The notes: generated from the sequence alone by a model not told the origin. 64,000 nt of DNA from Sphingobium abikonense NBRC 16140 (GCF_001598335.1 NZ_BCYT01000010.1:32052-96051), one strand, 5' to 3'. Counted from the first letter of the stretch, positions 8,167 to 21,200 are shown. Numbers and translations are program-made.

Positions 8167-8901
8167 ATGCACGTCCATCTGATCGCCGCCGGCAAATTTC
8201 ACGACATTGACTTTGCGCGTCTGGAACTGCTCAAACTCCTTGCCGAACAGCCACATATCCGCACGTCGGTGGCGTCGGACTATGCGGACACGGCTAGTCT
8301 GGCTGCCAGCGATCTGCTGATCACCTATACCTGCGACCTGCTTCCTGAAAACGACACGCAGATCGCCGCTCTCGACACGTTCCTGCGTCGCGGCGGGCGC
8401 TGGCTTGCACTGCATGGAACCAATGCAGTGCTGCGTTTCGGGCAGGACGGTGTTGTCGACACACCCGATCTGGTGCCCGCCTTCAGCAACCTTCTGGGTA
8501 CACGCTTTGGCGGCCATCCGCCGATCGCGCCATTCAAAGTCTTCGTCACGCGAAGCGACCATCCCATGACGCAGGGACTGAGGGATTTCCGCGTCGAGGA
8601 CGAATTGTACCTGACGCACCGGACAGGTGATATCGACATCCTGCTGCATACGGCCTTCACCGGCCAGTGCGACGAGTTTCGTGATGCCGACTGGGATGAA
8701 GCGCAGGTCCCCGTCCTGTACGAACGGCGCGTCGGCGCAGGATCGATCCTTTATCTGACGCTTGGGCACTGCAGGGGCCATTATGATCTTCAGCCGGTCG
8801 CCGATTTCTGGCCGCATCCACAGCGTTGCGCCTGGAATTATCCGATTTTTCATGAACTTCTGCGCCGCGGCATAGCGTGGGGACATCCTGCCAAGGAGTG
8901 A
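8167..8901 (+). CDS. ThuA-like (glutamine-amidotransferase-fold) protein
   Basis: 244 residues from ATG 8167, preceded by AGAGGGGA. ThuA-domain features include an early alternating beta/alpha core (DLLITYTCDLLP, then FLRRGGRWLALHG) and a late GAGSILYLTLGHCRGHY segment. The latter matches the GRVFYtslGH motif of ThuA proteins, with a conserved His. The family is named for trehalose utilisation and is linked to 3-keto sugar metabolism, but many members sit in other catabolic clusters. No signal peptide, so cytoplasmic. It diverges from the CoA-transferase operon and points the same way as the TIM-barrel gene at 9108, with which it may work. Promoter module 3 would transcribe antisense through this gene. 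Substrate unknown. Confidence 0.82.
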   Translation: MHVHLIAAGKFHDIDFARLELLKLLAEQPHIRTSVASDYADTASLAASDLLITYTCDLLPENDTQIAALDTFLRRGGRWLALHGTNAVLRFGQDGVVDTPDLVPAFSNLLGTRFGGHPPIAPFKVFVTRSDHPMTQGLRDFRVEDELYLTHRTGDIDILLHTAFTGQCDEFRDADWDEAQVPVLYERRVGAGSILYLTLGHCRGHYDLQPVADFWPHPQRCAWNYPIFHELLRRGIAWGHPAKE

Positions 8902-9036
8902 GGCATAACGGGCTGATGATACGCCGCTGTCCTCTTCGCGCTGCCCTTAGGCACATGCTGTGATCGATCAGTGAGCATAGGGTTTATGACGCGCCTCTCC
9001 TTGGCAGCGGGCTTTTGCCAGCCCTGCCCTGTAGCC

Positions 9037-9085
9037 ATCCTAGCGCAGGAAAAATAAAAAGACATCCATGACTGTCTTTTTATTT
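9037..9085 (-). promoter_or_regulatory. Promoter/operator module 3 with perfect 13-bp inverted repeat
   Basis: A perfect inverted repeat has arms 9052-9064 (AAATAAAAAGACA) and 9073-9085 around an 8-nt centre. Read on the minus strand, GACAGTCATGG is followed by ATGTCT, 17 nt and TAGGAT (9042-9037), which aligns with modules 1 and 2 (GACAATCATGG, TTGACT, 16 nt, TAGGAT). Unlike them it faces away from the nearest coding gene on its strand and toward the 3' end of the plus-strand ThuA gene. On the plus strand it ends 22 bp before the TIM-barrel gene start at 9108, so it may control that gene as an operator. Confidence 0.6.
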
Positions 9086-9107
9086 CGATATGACGTAGGT
9101 GGTTTTC

Positions 9108-9932
9108 ATGGAAGCAGCGAAGACGAAAAGGGAAACATGCGCGCTATCGCTGCACCAGCTGACGGTTCTTGACGCGACCCCTGCGCGCCTTGTTGAACTT
9201 GCCGCGCGGACAGGCTGCCCGCATATTTGCCTCTTCACATTTGTGCCCGCTGCCGCGCAGGGGCGCTATCCGCTCGTTACCGCCGGTGACGTGCCGGCGC
9301 TCAGAGCGCAGATGGCGCATGCGCAGGTGACGGCGGCCAATCTCGAAGTCTTCCCCCTCGATGGTCGCGAGGATTCCGATGCTTTCGCACGCGCACTTGA
9401 TGTCGGCGCACATTTAGGCGCGACGCGTGCAACGGCTCATATTCATGACATTGCCGACATAGATCAGGCGATTGAGCGGTTCGCTGCCTTTGCCGCTTTG
9501 GCGAAGCGCTTCGAGATTGTCGCCGGACTGGAATTCATGACCTTTTCGGCCATCAGCGGGATCCATGATGCAGCCCATATCATACGCCAAGCAGGGCAGG
9601 GCGCGCTGGTCTGCGACGCCCTGCATTTTTTTCGCGGCGGTGATACGGTTTCGGATGCTGCCGTGAACGCCGATCTTGTCTCCTATGTCCAGCTTTCTGA
9701 CGGTCCTGCGCAATGTCCCGACGATGAGCGCTGGGCAGAAGCCGTCAAGACACGCCAATTGCCTGGCGAAGGCGCGCTGCCACTTCATGATCTGATGCGC
9801 GTGCTTCCGGGCGTCGCGCTGGTCGAGGTGGAAGTGCCGCGACTGGTTGACCGTCTGGCCGGAAAGTCAGACCTGGATCGCGCGCAAGACGCCGTTGACG
9901 CCTGCCGAGCCGTACTGACCTTGGAGGCGTGA
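9108..9932 (+). CDS. Sugar phosphate isomerase/epimerase family TIM-barrel protein
   Basis: 274 residues of the xylose isomerase-like/AP endonuclease 2 superfamily. The start at ATG 9108 is favoured by AGGTGG six bases upstream; a GTG at 9099 is the alternative. Barrel strands carry the expected metal-site residues: His in HIHD (about residue 108), Glu in GLEFMTFS, Asp in LVCDALHF and Glu in LVEVEVPR. The family includes hydroxypyruvate isomerase, inosose dehydratase and 3-dehydroshikimate dehydratase. A role as a cytosolic isomerase or dehydratase paired with the ThuA-like protein is plausible, but the substrate is not determined. The upstream perfect inverted repeat suggests co-regulation with the rest of the island. 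It converges on the GH2 gene with a 23-bp gap. Confidence 0.8.
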   Translation: MEAAKTKRETCALSLHQLTVLDATPARLVELAARTGCPHICLFTFVPAAAQGRYPLVTAGDVPALRAQMAHAQVTAANLEVFPLDGREDSDAFARALDVGAHLGATRATAHIHDIADIDQAIERFAAFAALAKRFEIVAGLEFMTFSAISGIHDAAHIIRQAGQGALVCDALHFFRGGDTVSDAAVNADLVSYVQLSDGPAQCPDDERWAEAVKTRQLPGEGALPLHDLMRVLPGVALVEVEVPRLVDRLAGKSDLDRAQDAVDACRAVLTLEA

Positions 9933-9955
9933 ACGGGAGAGACGGGCGCTGATAT

Positions 9956-13314
<3,359 letters not shown>

Positions 13315-13797
13315 CTATGCGTCGGCGGCTTGCACAGTCCTCGCCAGCACGATCGCATCGATTCGGCGCAGCATCGCAACCAATTGCGCCCGTTCCGCTT
13401 GGGTGAACGAACCGAATATCTGCTCTTCCAGTGCAAGCGCCTGGGGGACGATCGCCCGGTACAGAGCAGTGCCGGCGGTGCTCAGCATCAGCAGGTGCGA
13501 CCGCTGATCGGCTGGGTTTGGCGTCCTTTGCAACAGGTCGCGGTCGATCAGGGCGCTTGCGGCGCGGCTCACCGTCACCTTGTCCATCCGCGTTTTCAGA
13601 CCGATTGCCTGCTGCGTCACGCCATCGGGATGTTCGGCCACCACCGCGACCACGCGCCATTCGGGAATGCGCAGCCCGAACGCCTCCTCATAGGCGCTGG
13701 CGACCGCGTCGCTCACCAGATTGGTCGTGAACGACAGGCGATAGGGCAGAAAAGCGTCAAGCCGCAAGGAGGCGATGGTCATGACCAAGGCTATCAT
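13315..13797 (-). CDS. MarR-family transcriptional regulator of the homogentisate genes
   Basis: 160 residues from ATG 13797, which has a GGGAGGTG site 6 nt upstream; the longer reading from a TTG at 13815 lacks one. The winged helix-turn-helix lies at about residues 45-110: PEWRVVAVVAEHPDGVTQQAI, then the recognition helix with DKVTVSRAASALIDRDLL and the wing ADQRSHLLMLS. It diverges from hmgA with only 57 bp between start codons. A near-perfect palindrome (13827-13840) lies in that gap, so it probably represses both itself and hmgA-fahA and is relieved by homogentisate or a related ring acid. The ligand is inference from position. Confidence 0.87.
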   Translation of the reverse strand: MIALVMTIASLRLDAFLPYRLSFTTNLVSDAVASAYEEAFGLRIPEWRVVAVVAEHPDGVTQQAIGLKTRMDKVTVSRAASALIDRDLLQRTPNPADQRSHLLMLSTAGTALYRAIVPQALALEEQIFGSFTQAERAQLVAMLRRIDAIVLARTVQAADA

Positions 13798-13826
13798 TTG
13801 ACACACCTCCCGCAAAGCCTATATTG

Positions 13827-13840
13827 GTTGCATATGAAAC
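13827..13840. promoter_or_regulatory. Probable MarR operator between marR and hmgA
   Basis: GTTGCATATGAAAC is a palindrome with 12 of 14 positions symmetric, centred on CATATG, 29 bp from the MarR start and 14 bp from the hmgA start. Size and placement fit a MarR dimer site covering the divergent promoters. Confidence 0.5.
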
Positions 13841-13854
13841 TATAGGAGAGGGCG

Positions 13855-15186
13855 ATGCTCAGTCCGGATCCAGATGGCATATCGGCCGGGATGACCCCCG
13901 GCTTTGCCAATCATGTCGTGATGGAGGCCGTGTCCGGCGCTGTCCCGGTCGGCCGCAACTCACCGCAAAAGACCCCCTTCGGCCTCTATGCCGAGCAGCT
14001 TTCCGGCACGGCCTTCACCGCCCCGCGCGCGGACAACCGCCGTAGCTGGCTTTATCGTTTGCGACCCACGGCTCAGCATGGGGCCTATCGTCCTTATCCT
14101 GGCGCGCGACATTTCGCCTCTGCGCCTTTCTCCGACCTGCCGCCTTCTCCCAATCGCCTGCGCTGGGATCCGCTGCCGATACCAGCCGAGCCGACGGACT
14201 TCATAGACGGTATCGTCACCTATTGCGGCAATGGTGATGTCACCGCAGCCGCCGGCTTCGCCGTCCATCTTTATGCCTGCAACCGTTCGATGGACGCTCG
14301 CGCCTTCTTCAATGCCGATGGCGAGATGCTGATCGTCCCGCAACAGGGCACTCTGCGGATCACCACCGAACTTGGCCGGCTCGAGGTCGCGCCGCAGCAG
14401 ATCGCGCTTATCCCGCGCGGCGTTCGCTTTCAGGTCACGCCCCTGGACGGAGTGGCGCGCGGCTATATCTGCGAAAATTATGGCGCGCTGTTCCGTCTGC
14501 CCGAATTGGGGCCAATCGGCGCCAACGGCCTTGCGAACGCCCGCGATTTCGAAACCGCGGCCGCCTGGTTCGAAGATGTCGACGCGCCGTTCGAACTGAT
14601 CCAAAAATTTCAGGGCCATTTATGGGCGACGCGCTTGCCCCATTCCCCGTTCGATGTGGTTGGCTGGCACGGCAATCTTGCTCCATGCCGCTATGATCTG
14701 CGCCGTTTCAACACCATCAACACGGTCAGCTATGATCATCCCGATCCCTCGATCTTCACGGTGCTGACCAGCCCCAGCGATACGCCTGGCGTGGCCAATT
14801 GCGACTTTGTCATCTTTCCGCCGCGATGGATGGTGGCCGAAGATACGTTCCGCCCGCCCTGGTTCCATCGCAATGTGATGAGCGAATTCATGGGGCTCGT
14901 GACCGGCGCCTATGATGCGAAGGCCGGTGGGTTCGCGCCGGGCGGCGCATCGCTGCATAACCAGATGGCCAGCCACGGCCCCGACCGCACCAGTTACGAA
15001 AATGCCGTCGCCGCGTCGCTCGCTCCGCATAAGATAGAGGCGACCATGGCCTTCATGTTTGAAGGCCGCCTGCCTTTCCGCCCCACCCGCTTCGCCGCCG
15101 AGGCCGATTTCGCGCAGCGCGATTATGACGCCTGCTGGTCGGGCTTCGCCAAGGCGCGCCTGCCCGTCCAAGGAGACAATATGTGA
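13855..15186 (+). CDS. hmgA: Homogentisate 1,2-dioxygenase
   Basis: 443 residues, normal for the family. It opens the ring of homogentisate with O2 to give 4-maleylacetoacetate in tyrosine/phenylalanine breakdown. The iron ligands are all visible: His338 and Glu344 in [12 protein letters not shown] and His374 in QMASHGPD, offset by three from the human enzyme (335, 341, 371). The cupin core around residues 150-215 has EMLIVPQQG and [16 protein letters not shown] precedes the ATG at 13855. The stop overlaps the fumarylacetoacetase start by 4 nt. Maleylacetoacetate isomerase, the step between the two, is not in this window and must be elsewhere or bypassed. Confidence 0.97.
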   Translation: MLSPDPDGISAGMTPGFANHVVMEAVSGAVPVGRNSPQKTPFGLYAEQLSGTAFTAPRADNRRSWLYRLRPTAQHGAYRPYPGARHFASAPFSDLPPSPNRLRWDPLPIPAEPTDFIDGIVTYCGNGDVTAAAGFAVHLYACNRSMDARAFFNADGEMLIVPQQGTLRITTELGRLEVAPQQIALIPRGVRFQVTPLDGVARGYICENYGALFRLPELGPIGANGLANARDFETAAAWFEDVDAPFELIQKFQGHLWATRLPHSPFDVVGWHGNLAPCRYDLRRFNTINTVSYDHPDPSIFTVLTSPSDTPGVANCDFVIFPPRWMVAEDTFRPPWFHRNVMSEFMGLVTGAYDAKAGGFAPGGASLHNQMASHGPDRTSYENAVAASLAPHKIEATMAFMFEGRLPFRPTRFAAEADFAQRDYDACWSGFAKARLPVQGDNM

Positions 15187-16475
15187 CCGCCATTGACGAA
15201 ACCCACGCCATCGACCTGCCATGCTGGGTCGACAGCGCCATCGGCCATCCAGATTTTCCGGTGCAAAATCTGCCGCTCGGCATTTTTTCTCTGGGCGATG
15301 GCGCAGCCCGTCCCGGCGTTGCGATCGGCGACCATATTCTTGATCTTTCCGCTATAGGCGATCGACTGCCCGACGCCGTTAAGCCTTTGCTCGACGATGA
15401 CAGCCTGAACCGCATATTGGCGCTGCCAGTCGCGGACCGGGTCGCGCTGCGCCATGCGCTTTCGCGCCTGCTCTGTGATCGGGACGCGCAACCTGCCTTT
15501 ACGCCGGCGCTTCACGCCCAGGCGGATTGCATCCTCCACTTGCCCGCTCGCATCGGCGATTATACCGACTTTTATGTCGGCATTCATCATGCCACCAATG
15601 TCGGCACCTTGTTCCGCCCTGACAATCCGCTGCTGCCCAACTATAAATATGTGCCGATCGGCTATCATGGGCGTGCGTCTTCGGTGCGGCCATCAGGCGT
15701 GCCGGTGGTGCGGCCAAAGGGTCAGTCAAAGGCCCCCGATGCCGCCGAACCGCGGTTTGGCCCGAGCGCGCGGCTGGACTATGAACTGGAACTGGGCATC
15801 TGGATCGGGCAGGGCAATGAACTGGGTGATCCCATTCCGGTTCAGAACGCGGCCGACCATATTGCGGGCTTCTGCCTGCTCAACGACTGGTCGGCAAGAG
15901 ATTTCCAGGCGTGGGAATATGTGCCGCTCGGGCCGTTCCTCGCCAAGAATTTCCATTCGACCATTTCCCCTTGGGTGATAACACCCGAAGCGCTCGCGCC
16001 CTTCCGTCAGGCGCAGCCCGCCCGGCCGCAGGGCGACCCAGCGCCCTTGCCCTATCTGCTCGACGCGCAGGATCAGCGTCATGGCGGACTGGCGCTTGAC
16101 CTCGCCGTCTCCATCCGCACTGCGAAAATGCGGGACGCCGGAATGCCGCCCTTCCGCCTCAGCCAGAGCCGGGCCGAGGCCATGTACTGGACGGCGGCGC
16201 AGATCGTCACCCACCATGCCTCCAATGGTTGTAACCTGACGCCGGGCGACCTGCTGGGCACCGGGACGATCTCGGGACCGGACCAGGGATCGCTTGGCAG
16301 TCTGCTGGAGGTGACTCAGGGCGGCAAAACGCCCGTCACCCTGCCGTCCGGCGAACGTCGCAGCTTTCTGGAGGATGGCGACGAAGTGCTGCTGGAGGCG
16401 CGCGCCCATCGCGAGGGGTTTGCGTCCATCGGCTTTGGGGAATGCCGCGCCACCATCCTGCCCGCCCGCGCATAA
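15183..16475 (+). CDS. fahA: Fumarylacetoacetase
   Basis: 430 residues starting at GTG 15183, 4 nt inside hmgA, with AGGAGA about 7 nt upstream. It hydrolyses 4-fumarylacetoacetate to fumarate and acetoacetate, the last step of tyrosine catabolism. The N-terminal SH3-like domain (about 1-115) is followed by the FAH fold. Metal and catalytic segments include [17 protein letters not shown] (catalytic His, metal Asp), [10 protein letters not shown] (metal Glu pair) and [15 protein letters not shown] (metal Asp). The C-terminal GTISGP and GDEVLLEA motifs are present. Its 3' end is followed by two hairpins. Confidence 0.96.
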   Translation: MTAIDETHAIDLPCWVDSAIGHPDFPVQNLPLGIFSLGDGAARPGVAIGDHILDLSAIGDRLPDAVKPLLDDDSLNRILALPVADRVALRHALSRLLCDRDAQPAFTPALHAQADCILHLPARIGDYTDFYVGIHHATNVGTLFRPDNPLLPNYKYVPIGYHGRASSVRPSGVPVVRPKGQSKAPDAAEPRFGPSARLDYELELGIWIGQGNELGDPIPVQNAADHIAGFCLLNDWSARDFQAWEYVPLGPFLAKNFHSTISPWVITPEALAPFRQAQPARPQGDPAPLPYLLDAQDQRHGGLALDLAVSIRTAKMRDAGMPPFRLSQSRAEAMYWTAAQIVTHHASNGCNLTPGDLLGTGTISGPDQGSLGSLLEVTQGGKTPVTLPSGERRSFLEDGDEVLLEARAHREGFASIGFGECRATILPARA

Positions 16476-16481
16476 GAAAAT

Positions 16482-16509
16482 GGCTCCACCGGCATGTGCC
16501 GGCGGAGCC
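16482..16509 (+). terminator. Hairpin after fahA
   Basis: GGCTCCACCGGCA (16482-16494) pairs with TGCCGGCGGAGCC (16497-16509), 12 of 13 positions, with a 2-nt centre. It begins 6 bp after the fahA stop. No U-tract follows, so it may be a mRNA-stabilising or Rho-associated end rather than a canonical intrinsic terminator. Confidence 0.55.
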
Positions 16510-16523
16510 GAGGTTCAGGGAGG

Positions 16524-16550
16524 GTCACTCCAAAGGGGGGAAGGAGTGAC
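16524..16550. promoter_or_regulatory. Second hairpin between fahA and the sigma-factor gene
   Basis: Perfect 8-bp arms GTCACTCC (16524-16531) and GGAGTGAC (16543-16550) enclose an 11-nt purine-rich loop. It lies 15 bp after the first hairpin and 118 bp before the sigma-factor ORF. It could be a second terminator stem, an operator or a leader structure. The rest of 16551-16667 shows nothing recognisable. Confidence 0.4.
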
Positions 16551-16667
16551 GGGGTTACAATAGCCGCCCAGCATGAATGTTCCATGACTGCCGCGATCGG
16601 CATGGCGCACCATCGTCATTTTGCGGTCTGGCGCCTGTCATCGCGCTGACTTCGACCCGTCATCAAA

Positions 16668-17192
16668 ATGTATGGCCGCCTTTCTAGATGGCCGCGCATG
16701 AACCTGTCGAACCTCGCAATGCGCAAGAGTGTGTCGAGCCTGTCCTGGACCCGGCTACGCTCCCAGGTCGCGCGCATGACGCGCCGCGACGATGCGGAAG
16801 ATTTGTTGCATGACGCCTGGGTCGCAAGCGCTTCGCGCGACGCCGGCCCTGACAATGCTGACGCCTTCATCGCCCGAACGGCGGCCAATCGCGGTATTGA
16901 CGCCTATCGCCGCGAACAGCGTTGGGGACTGGTGGGGGATGACGCCTTCGCCCTCATAGCCGACCATAGTCCCTTGCAGGACGAAGTGCTGATCGCGCGC
17001 CAGCGCTTGGAACGCGTGCGCGCCGGCGTCGAACAGCTTAGCCCCCGCACACGCCAGATTTTCTTGATGTATCGGCTCGAGGGTCGTAAATATCGCGAGA
17101 TCGCCCAGCAATTGGGGATCAGCCAGAGCGCCGTGGAAAAACATATTGCGCGGGCCATGGCCCATCTGGCCGAGTGGATGGAGAATTGGTGA
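16668..17192 (+). CDS. ECF RNA polymerase sigma factor, FecI type
   Basis: 174 residues from ATG 16668; ATG 16698 (164 residues) is equally possible and neither has a clear ribosome site. Region 2 is around RRDDAEDLLHDAWVAS (residues 43-58), with the DAEDLLHDAW pattern of FecI-like sigma factors. Region 4 is LSPRTRQIFLMYRLEG followed by the HTH YREIAQQLGISQSAVEKHI (about 145-165). It directs RNA polymerase to a small regulon, normally the downstream TBDR. The FecR gene follows after a 4-bp gap. Signal transfer would run from ligand-bound TBDR through FecR to this factor. Confidence 0.9.
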   Translation: MYGRLSRWPRMNLSNLAMRKSVSSLSWTRLRSQVARMTRRDDAEDLLHDAWVASASRDAGPDNADAFIARTAANRGIDAYRREQRWGLVGDDAFALIADHSPLQDEVLIARQRLERVRAGVEQLSPRTRQIFLMYRLEGRKYREIAQQLGISQSAVEKHIARAMAHLAEWMENW

Positions 17193-17196
17193 CGTG

Positions 17197-18117
17197 ATGT
17201 TCCGCGGCAAGCCGGACACGGTAGACCGGCAGGCGGCGAACTGGCTGGCGCGTCTTCACGCCGACACCCGATCGGCGCAGGATGAAGCAGGGTTTCGCGC
17301 ATGGCTGGCCGCCGATGCCACACACGCGCGCGCATTCGACCGGGCCTCCGCCATCTGGGACGCTGTCGGCGGTCTGCGCGCCGACCCGCCCCGCCCGCAT
17401 GTGGCGCGAGGCATGTCACGCCGCGCCGTCATGGCCGGCGGCGTAGGACTGATGCTGACGGGCGGCCTGTCCCTTGGCTGGCAACAGGCGCGCGCCGGTG
17501 TATTTGAAACAGGCGTGGGGGAACAGCGTCGCTTCATCCTGGATGATGGCACGCGCATCATGCTCGACACCGATACTCGCGTCCGGTTTCGCGCCCGAGA
17601 CAGCGAGCGTCGCCTGTCTCTGCAATCCGGCAGGGTCAGCCTGGACATTGCGCGTGATCCTCGGCCATTCGTGATTGACGCCGGTTCTCGTAGCGCCGTT
17701 GCGCAAGCCGCCAAGCTGGACGTGCGACGGGACCAGGATCAGGTGGCATTCACGGCCCTGCAAGGCAGCGCGCGCGTAAATGCGCCGGTCCGTCCGGTCC
17801 TGTTGGCTGCCGGACAACGGATCGCCATGGCGCAGGGACGGGAGGATCGGCTCGATCGGCCGGAGCTTGACGATCTGACCGCCTGGCAAAGCGGTCGCTT
17901 GGCTTTTCGCGACGAAACTCTGGCGCAGGCGACGGCGGAAATGAACCGCTACGCCGACCGACCTCTGCTGGTGTCCGATCCGCAGGCGGCCTCCCTGCGC
18001 CTGAGCGGCGTCTATCGCATCGGTGATCCGGATGCCTTTGCGCGCTCCCTCGCCCTTTTGCTGCCGGTTGACGTGTCATCCGAAAAGGACGCGATCCGAA
18101 TTTCGGCTGCTCGATAA
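17197..18117 (+). CDS. FecR-family anti-sigma factor/signal transducer
   Basis: 306 residues. The start is ATG 17197 or the GTG one codon earlier. The N-terminal cytoplasmic DUF4880-type domain has the AANWLARLHADTRSAQDEAGFRAWL pattern in shorter form (WLARLHAD, FRAWLAADATHARAFDRAS). A single membrane segment is near residues 77-98 (after MSRRAVMAGGVGLM). The periplasmic FecR domain has FILDDGTRIMLDTDTRVRF and the SGRVSLDIA strand, and the C-terminal STN-like part has RLAFRDETLAQATAEMNRY. It holds the sigma factor until the TBDR's N-terminal signalling domain contacts it. It lies between the sigma gene and the transducer TBDR. Confidence 0.9.
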   Translation: MFRGKPDTVDRQAANWLARLHADTRSAQDEAGFRAWLAADATHARAFDRASAIWDAVGGLRADPPRPHVARGMSRRAVMAGGVGLMLTGGLSLGWQQARAGVFETGVGEQRRFILDDGTRIMLDTDTRVRFRARDSERRLSLQSGRVSLDIARDPRPFVIDAGSRSAVAQAAKLDVRRDQDQVAFTALQGSARVNAPVRPVLLAAGQRIAMAQGREDRLDRPELDDLTAWQSGRLAFRDETLAQATAEMNRYADRPLLVSDPQAASLRLSGVYRIGDPDAFARSLALLLPVDVSSEKDAIRISAAR

Positions 18118-18171
18118 AAAATTTTCCCGATCAGGTGGGGAATCTCCGACCTCAGGCGACGAGGGAGGAGA

Positions 18172-18190
18172 GGCGCTCGCGGGGAGCGCC
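18172..18190 (+). promoter_or_regulatory. Leader hairpin before the transducer TBDR
   Basis: Perfect 7-bp GC stem GGCGCTC (18172-18178) / GAGCGCC (18184-18190), 5-nt loop, ending 18 bp before the TBDR start and just upstream of its GGGGA ribosome-site region. It could modulate translation or separate the regulator and receptor transcripts. The 91-bp fecR-TBDR gap also contains a GGAAT at 18139 that could be part of an ECF promoter; I cannot assign a -10. Confidence 0.35.
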
Positions 18191-18208
18191 CGAACGGGGA
18201 CATATTGC

Positions 18209-21200
18209 ATGATCAACTCCAAACGGCAGCTCCGCCGATCGGCGGAGCTGGCCCTGACCCTTTGCGCCATCGCCATCCCGGCCGCCGGCCAGGCCCAGCA
18301 GGCGGATCGGCGCGTGCAGGTCCGCATCGCGGCGCAGCCGATGGATCGCGCGCTTGAACAGCTTGCACGCCAAAGCGGCCAAGACATCCTCTTCACCCGC
18401 GCGGCCGTGGCCGGCCGCACCGCGCCGGCCCTGTCGGGCGTCTATGATGCGCAAACCGCATTGCGCCGGCTCACCGCTGGCACCGGACTGACGATCGTGC
18501 AGGATCGCGCGGGGGCGCTGATCGTGCGCCCTCAGTCGGCGGCGGCCGCTCAAACGCCGGCAGGCGCGACTGATATAACGGCGCAGGGTAGCGATATCAT
18601 CGTCACCGCACGTTTTTCCGACGGTGTCGGCCGCTCGCTGGACGTGAAGCGCAATGCGGATTCGATCGCGGATGCAATCGTCGCTGCCGACATTGGCAAG
18701 CTGCCGGCCTTCAACGTTGCCGAGGCGCTGCAACGCGTGCCGGGCGTCACCATTGTGCGCGAAGCGGGCGAAGGACAGTTCATCAGCGTACGGGGTCTTG
18801 GCCCCAACTTTCAGGCCGTGACCTTCGACGGCATGCCGCTCGCCTATAATGAAAATATTCGCAATTCTGGCCAGTCCGGCCGCCAGTTCCGGCTTCAGGT
18901 GCTGCCCGCCACCCTGATCGACAGCATCGTCGTCATCAAGTCGCCCACCGCCGACCTGGTGGAAAGCGGCATCGGATCGACCGTTGATATCCGCCTCATC
19001 AACCCGCTCGATCGCGACTCCTTCATCGCGGCCAATGCCTACGGCGGCTATGAGGAGCGGACCGACACGCTGAACCCCAATGGCACGCTGTCGGCCGGCT
19101 GGCACAATGCAGACAAGACGTTCGGCCTGCTGGCCGGCGTCTCCTATTCCAAACGCAAGGTCCAGTTCGACCGGCTGCGTTTTGGCTGGCAGGACGTCGA
19201 TATCGAAGGGCTGGGCACAGTGCGCGCGCCCGGTGATATTCAGCCCTATCTGGAAACCGAGGATCGCGAGCGCATCAGCGCGGTTCTGGGCATGCAATGG
19301 CGACCCGCGTCCAATGTCGAAGTCGACATTGACGGGCTATATTCCAAGTTCAACAATCAAGTGACCGAACGGCGCCTGAGCTATTATATCGGCAGCCAGA
19401 TCGCCAACCTTGATGTGTCGAGCGCCGTGGTCGAGGATGGCCGGCTCGTAGCGGGCACGATCAATGGCGCGCGTATTCGCAACTACAGCGAATATATGGA
19501 TCAGTCGCACGAAAATCTGCAACTCAATGCCAAGCTGAAGCTCGACCTGGGCGGCTGGCAGGTCGAGCCGCGCGTCAGCTATGCCAAGGCCCGCAGCGAT
19601 CTCGATACCCCGATCCAGCGCGTTCAGTATCGCACGGCCAATGGCGCGGGCGGCAACCTGACGTTCGACATCAGCAACGACGTCGTTGGCGACAAGCGGA
19701 TCACTTCGCTCTATTCCGACCTTGATCTGACCGATCCCTCCGCAATGCCGTTCGAAAGCTTCGCGGTGCGGCCGATCAATTCGGTGGATGAAGACAAGAG
19801 TTTCGTCCTCAACGTCAAGCGCGACCTCGATTTTGGTCTTGGTGGTTTTCGCCTCACCAAATTGCTTTTTGGCGGCCAGCTGTCGGATCGGTATCGCGAT
19901 TATCAGCGCCGCGATCGCAGTGGCACTGTCTTGCGCGATGGCTTCGATCGGACCGACGCTTTTCTGCAGTATCCCGTCCCGTCCAACGCCTTTGACCAGT
20001 CGATCGTCAATCGCCAGCCCTGGAGCAATGTCGACTGGTCGTTGTTCAACGCTGCCTACACGCTGGGCAGCGAATATGACGGCGTCAGCCCCGATGCCTA
20101 TGATCTGGAACCGACCGCCGCCGATCTCCAGAATTCCTATCGTATCGATGAGGATATTGCGGCGGGCTATGGACGACTCGATTTCGAATCCATCGTGGGC
20201 AACGTGCCTGTCACCGGGAATATCGGCCTGCGCTATGTCCGCACCAAGACGCAGGTGCGCGGCACGACGATTTCGCCAGTCCCCGATGGCGAAGGCGGGG
20301 TGACCACCGAAGTCACGCCTGTCACGACCCGCGCCAGCTATGCCGAATTCCTGCCCAGCGCGAACGCGACGTTCAAATTCACCGACAATGTGCAACTGCG
20401 CCTTGGCGTCGCGCGCACCATGACCCGGCCGTCGCTTTCGGAACTGCGCAATTCGATCAACACCAACAGCGTTACGGTCACGAACATCTATAATCTGGGC
20501 GCAGCCGCGCTGGATGACCCGGACCTCAACCTCACCGCCGCTGCCGGCAATCCCAATCTGCGACCCTATACGTCGTGGAACTTCGACATGTCGTTCGAAT
20601 GGTATTTCGACAGGTTCGGGGCCTTCACCGCCGCGGCCTTCCACAAGGACATCAGCGATTATATCGCATCGGACTTCGAAACGCGCACCTTGGCCTTTGC
20701 GGTCAACGACGGATCGACGCTGCCGGTCGACATATTGGTGGCGACGCCCACCAATGTGGGCGATGCGACAATCACCGGCATCGAATTTGGCTATACCAAC
20801 AAATTGCCCTTCGGCCTTGGTGTGACCGCAACCGCGACCTTCGCCACCACGAAGCTGGAACTCGATACATCGACTGTGGGAACCCAGTCGGCCGGTATCC
20901 AGGGGGTGTCCGACGTCAGCTATTCGATCACCCCCTTCTTTGAATCCGGGCCATTCGAATTCAATGTCAGCTACACCTATCGCAGCAGCTACATGACGGA
21001 TTCGGGCGCGAATGTGACATCGCTGCCGACAGCGGAAGACGTCGTGGCCTATTATCAAAAGGGCTTTGGCATCGTTGATCTGGGCGCAAGCTACCAGTTG
21101 CGGCCCAATGTCGAACTGTTCCTCCAGGCGGTGAACATCCTTGACGAGCGGCAGGTTTCCTATGCCGGAACGGCAGCGGAGGTCAGCGAAATCCACACGT

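Noticed and set aside
8850..9065. 71-residue minus-strand frame downstream of module 3
   Set aside because: It begins inside the module 3 repeat itself, upstream of the predicted transcript start, and its 3' part is antisense to ThuA; no homology recognised.
19337..21196. 619-residue open frame on the minus strand
   Set aside because: Lies fully inside the transducer TBDR gene in the antisense direction; no domain motifs.
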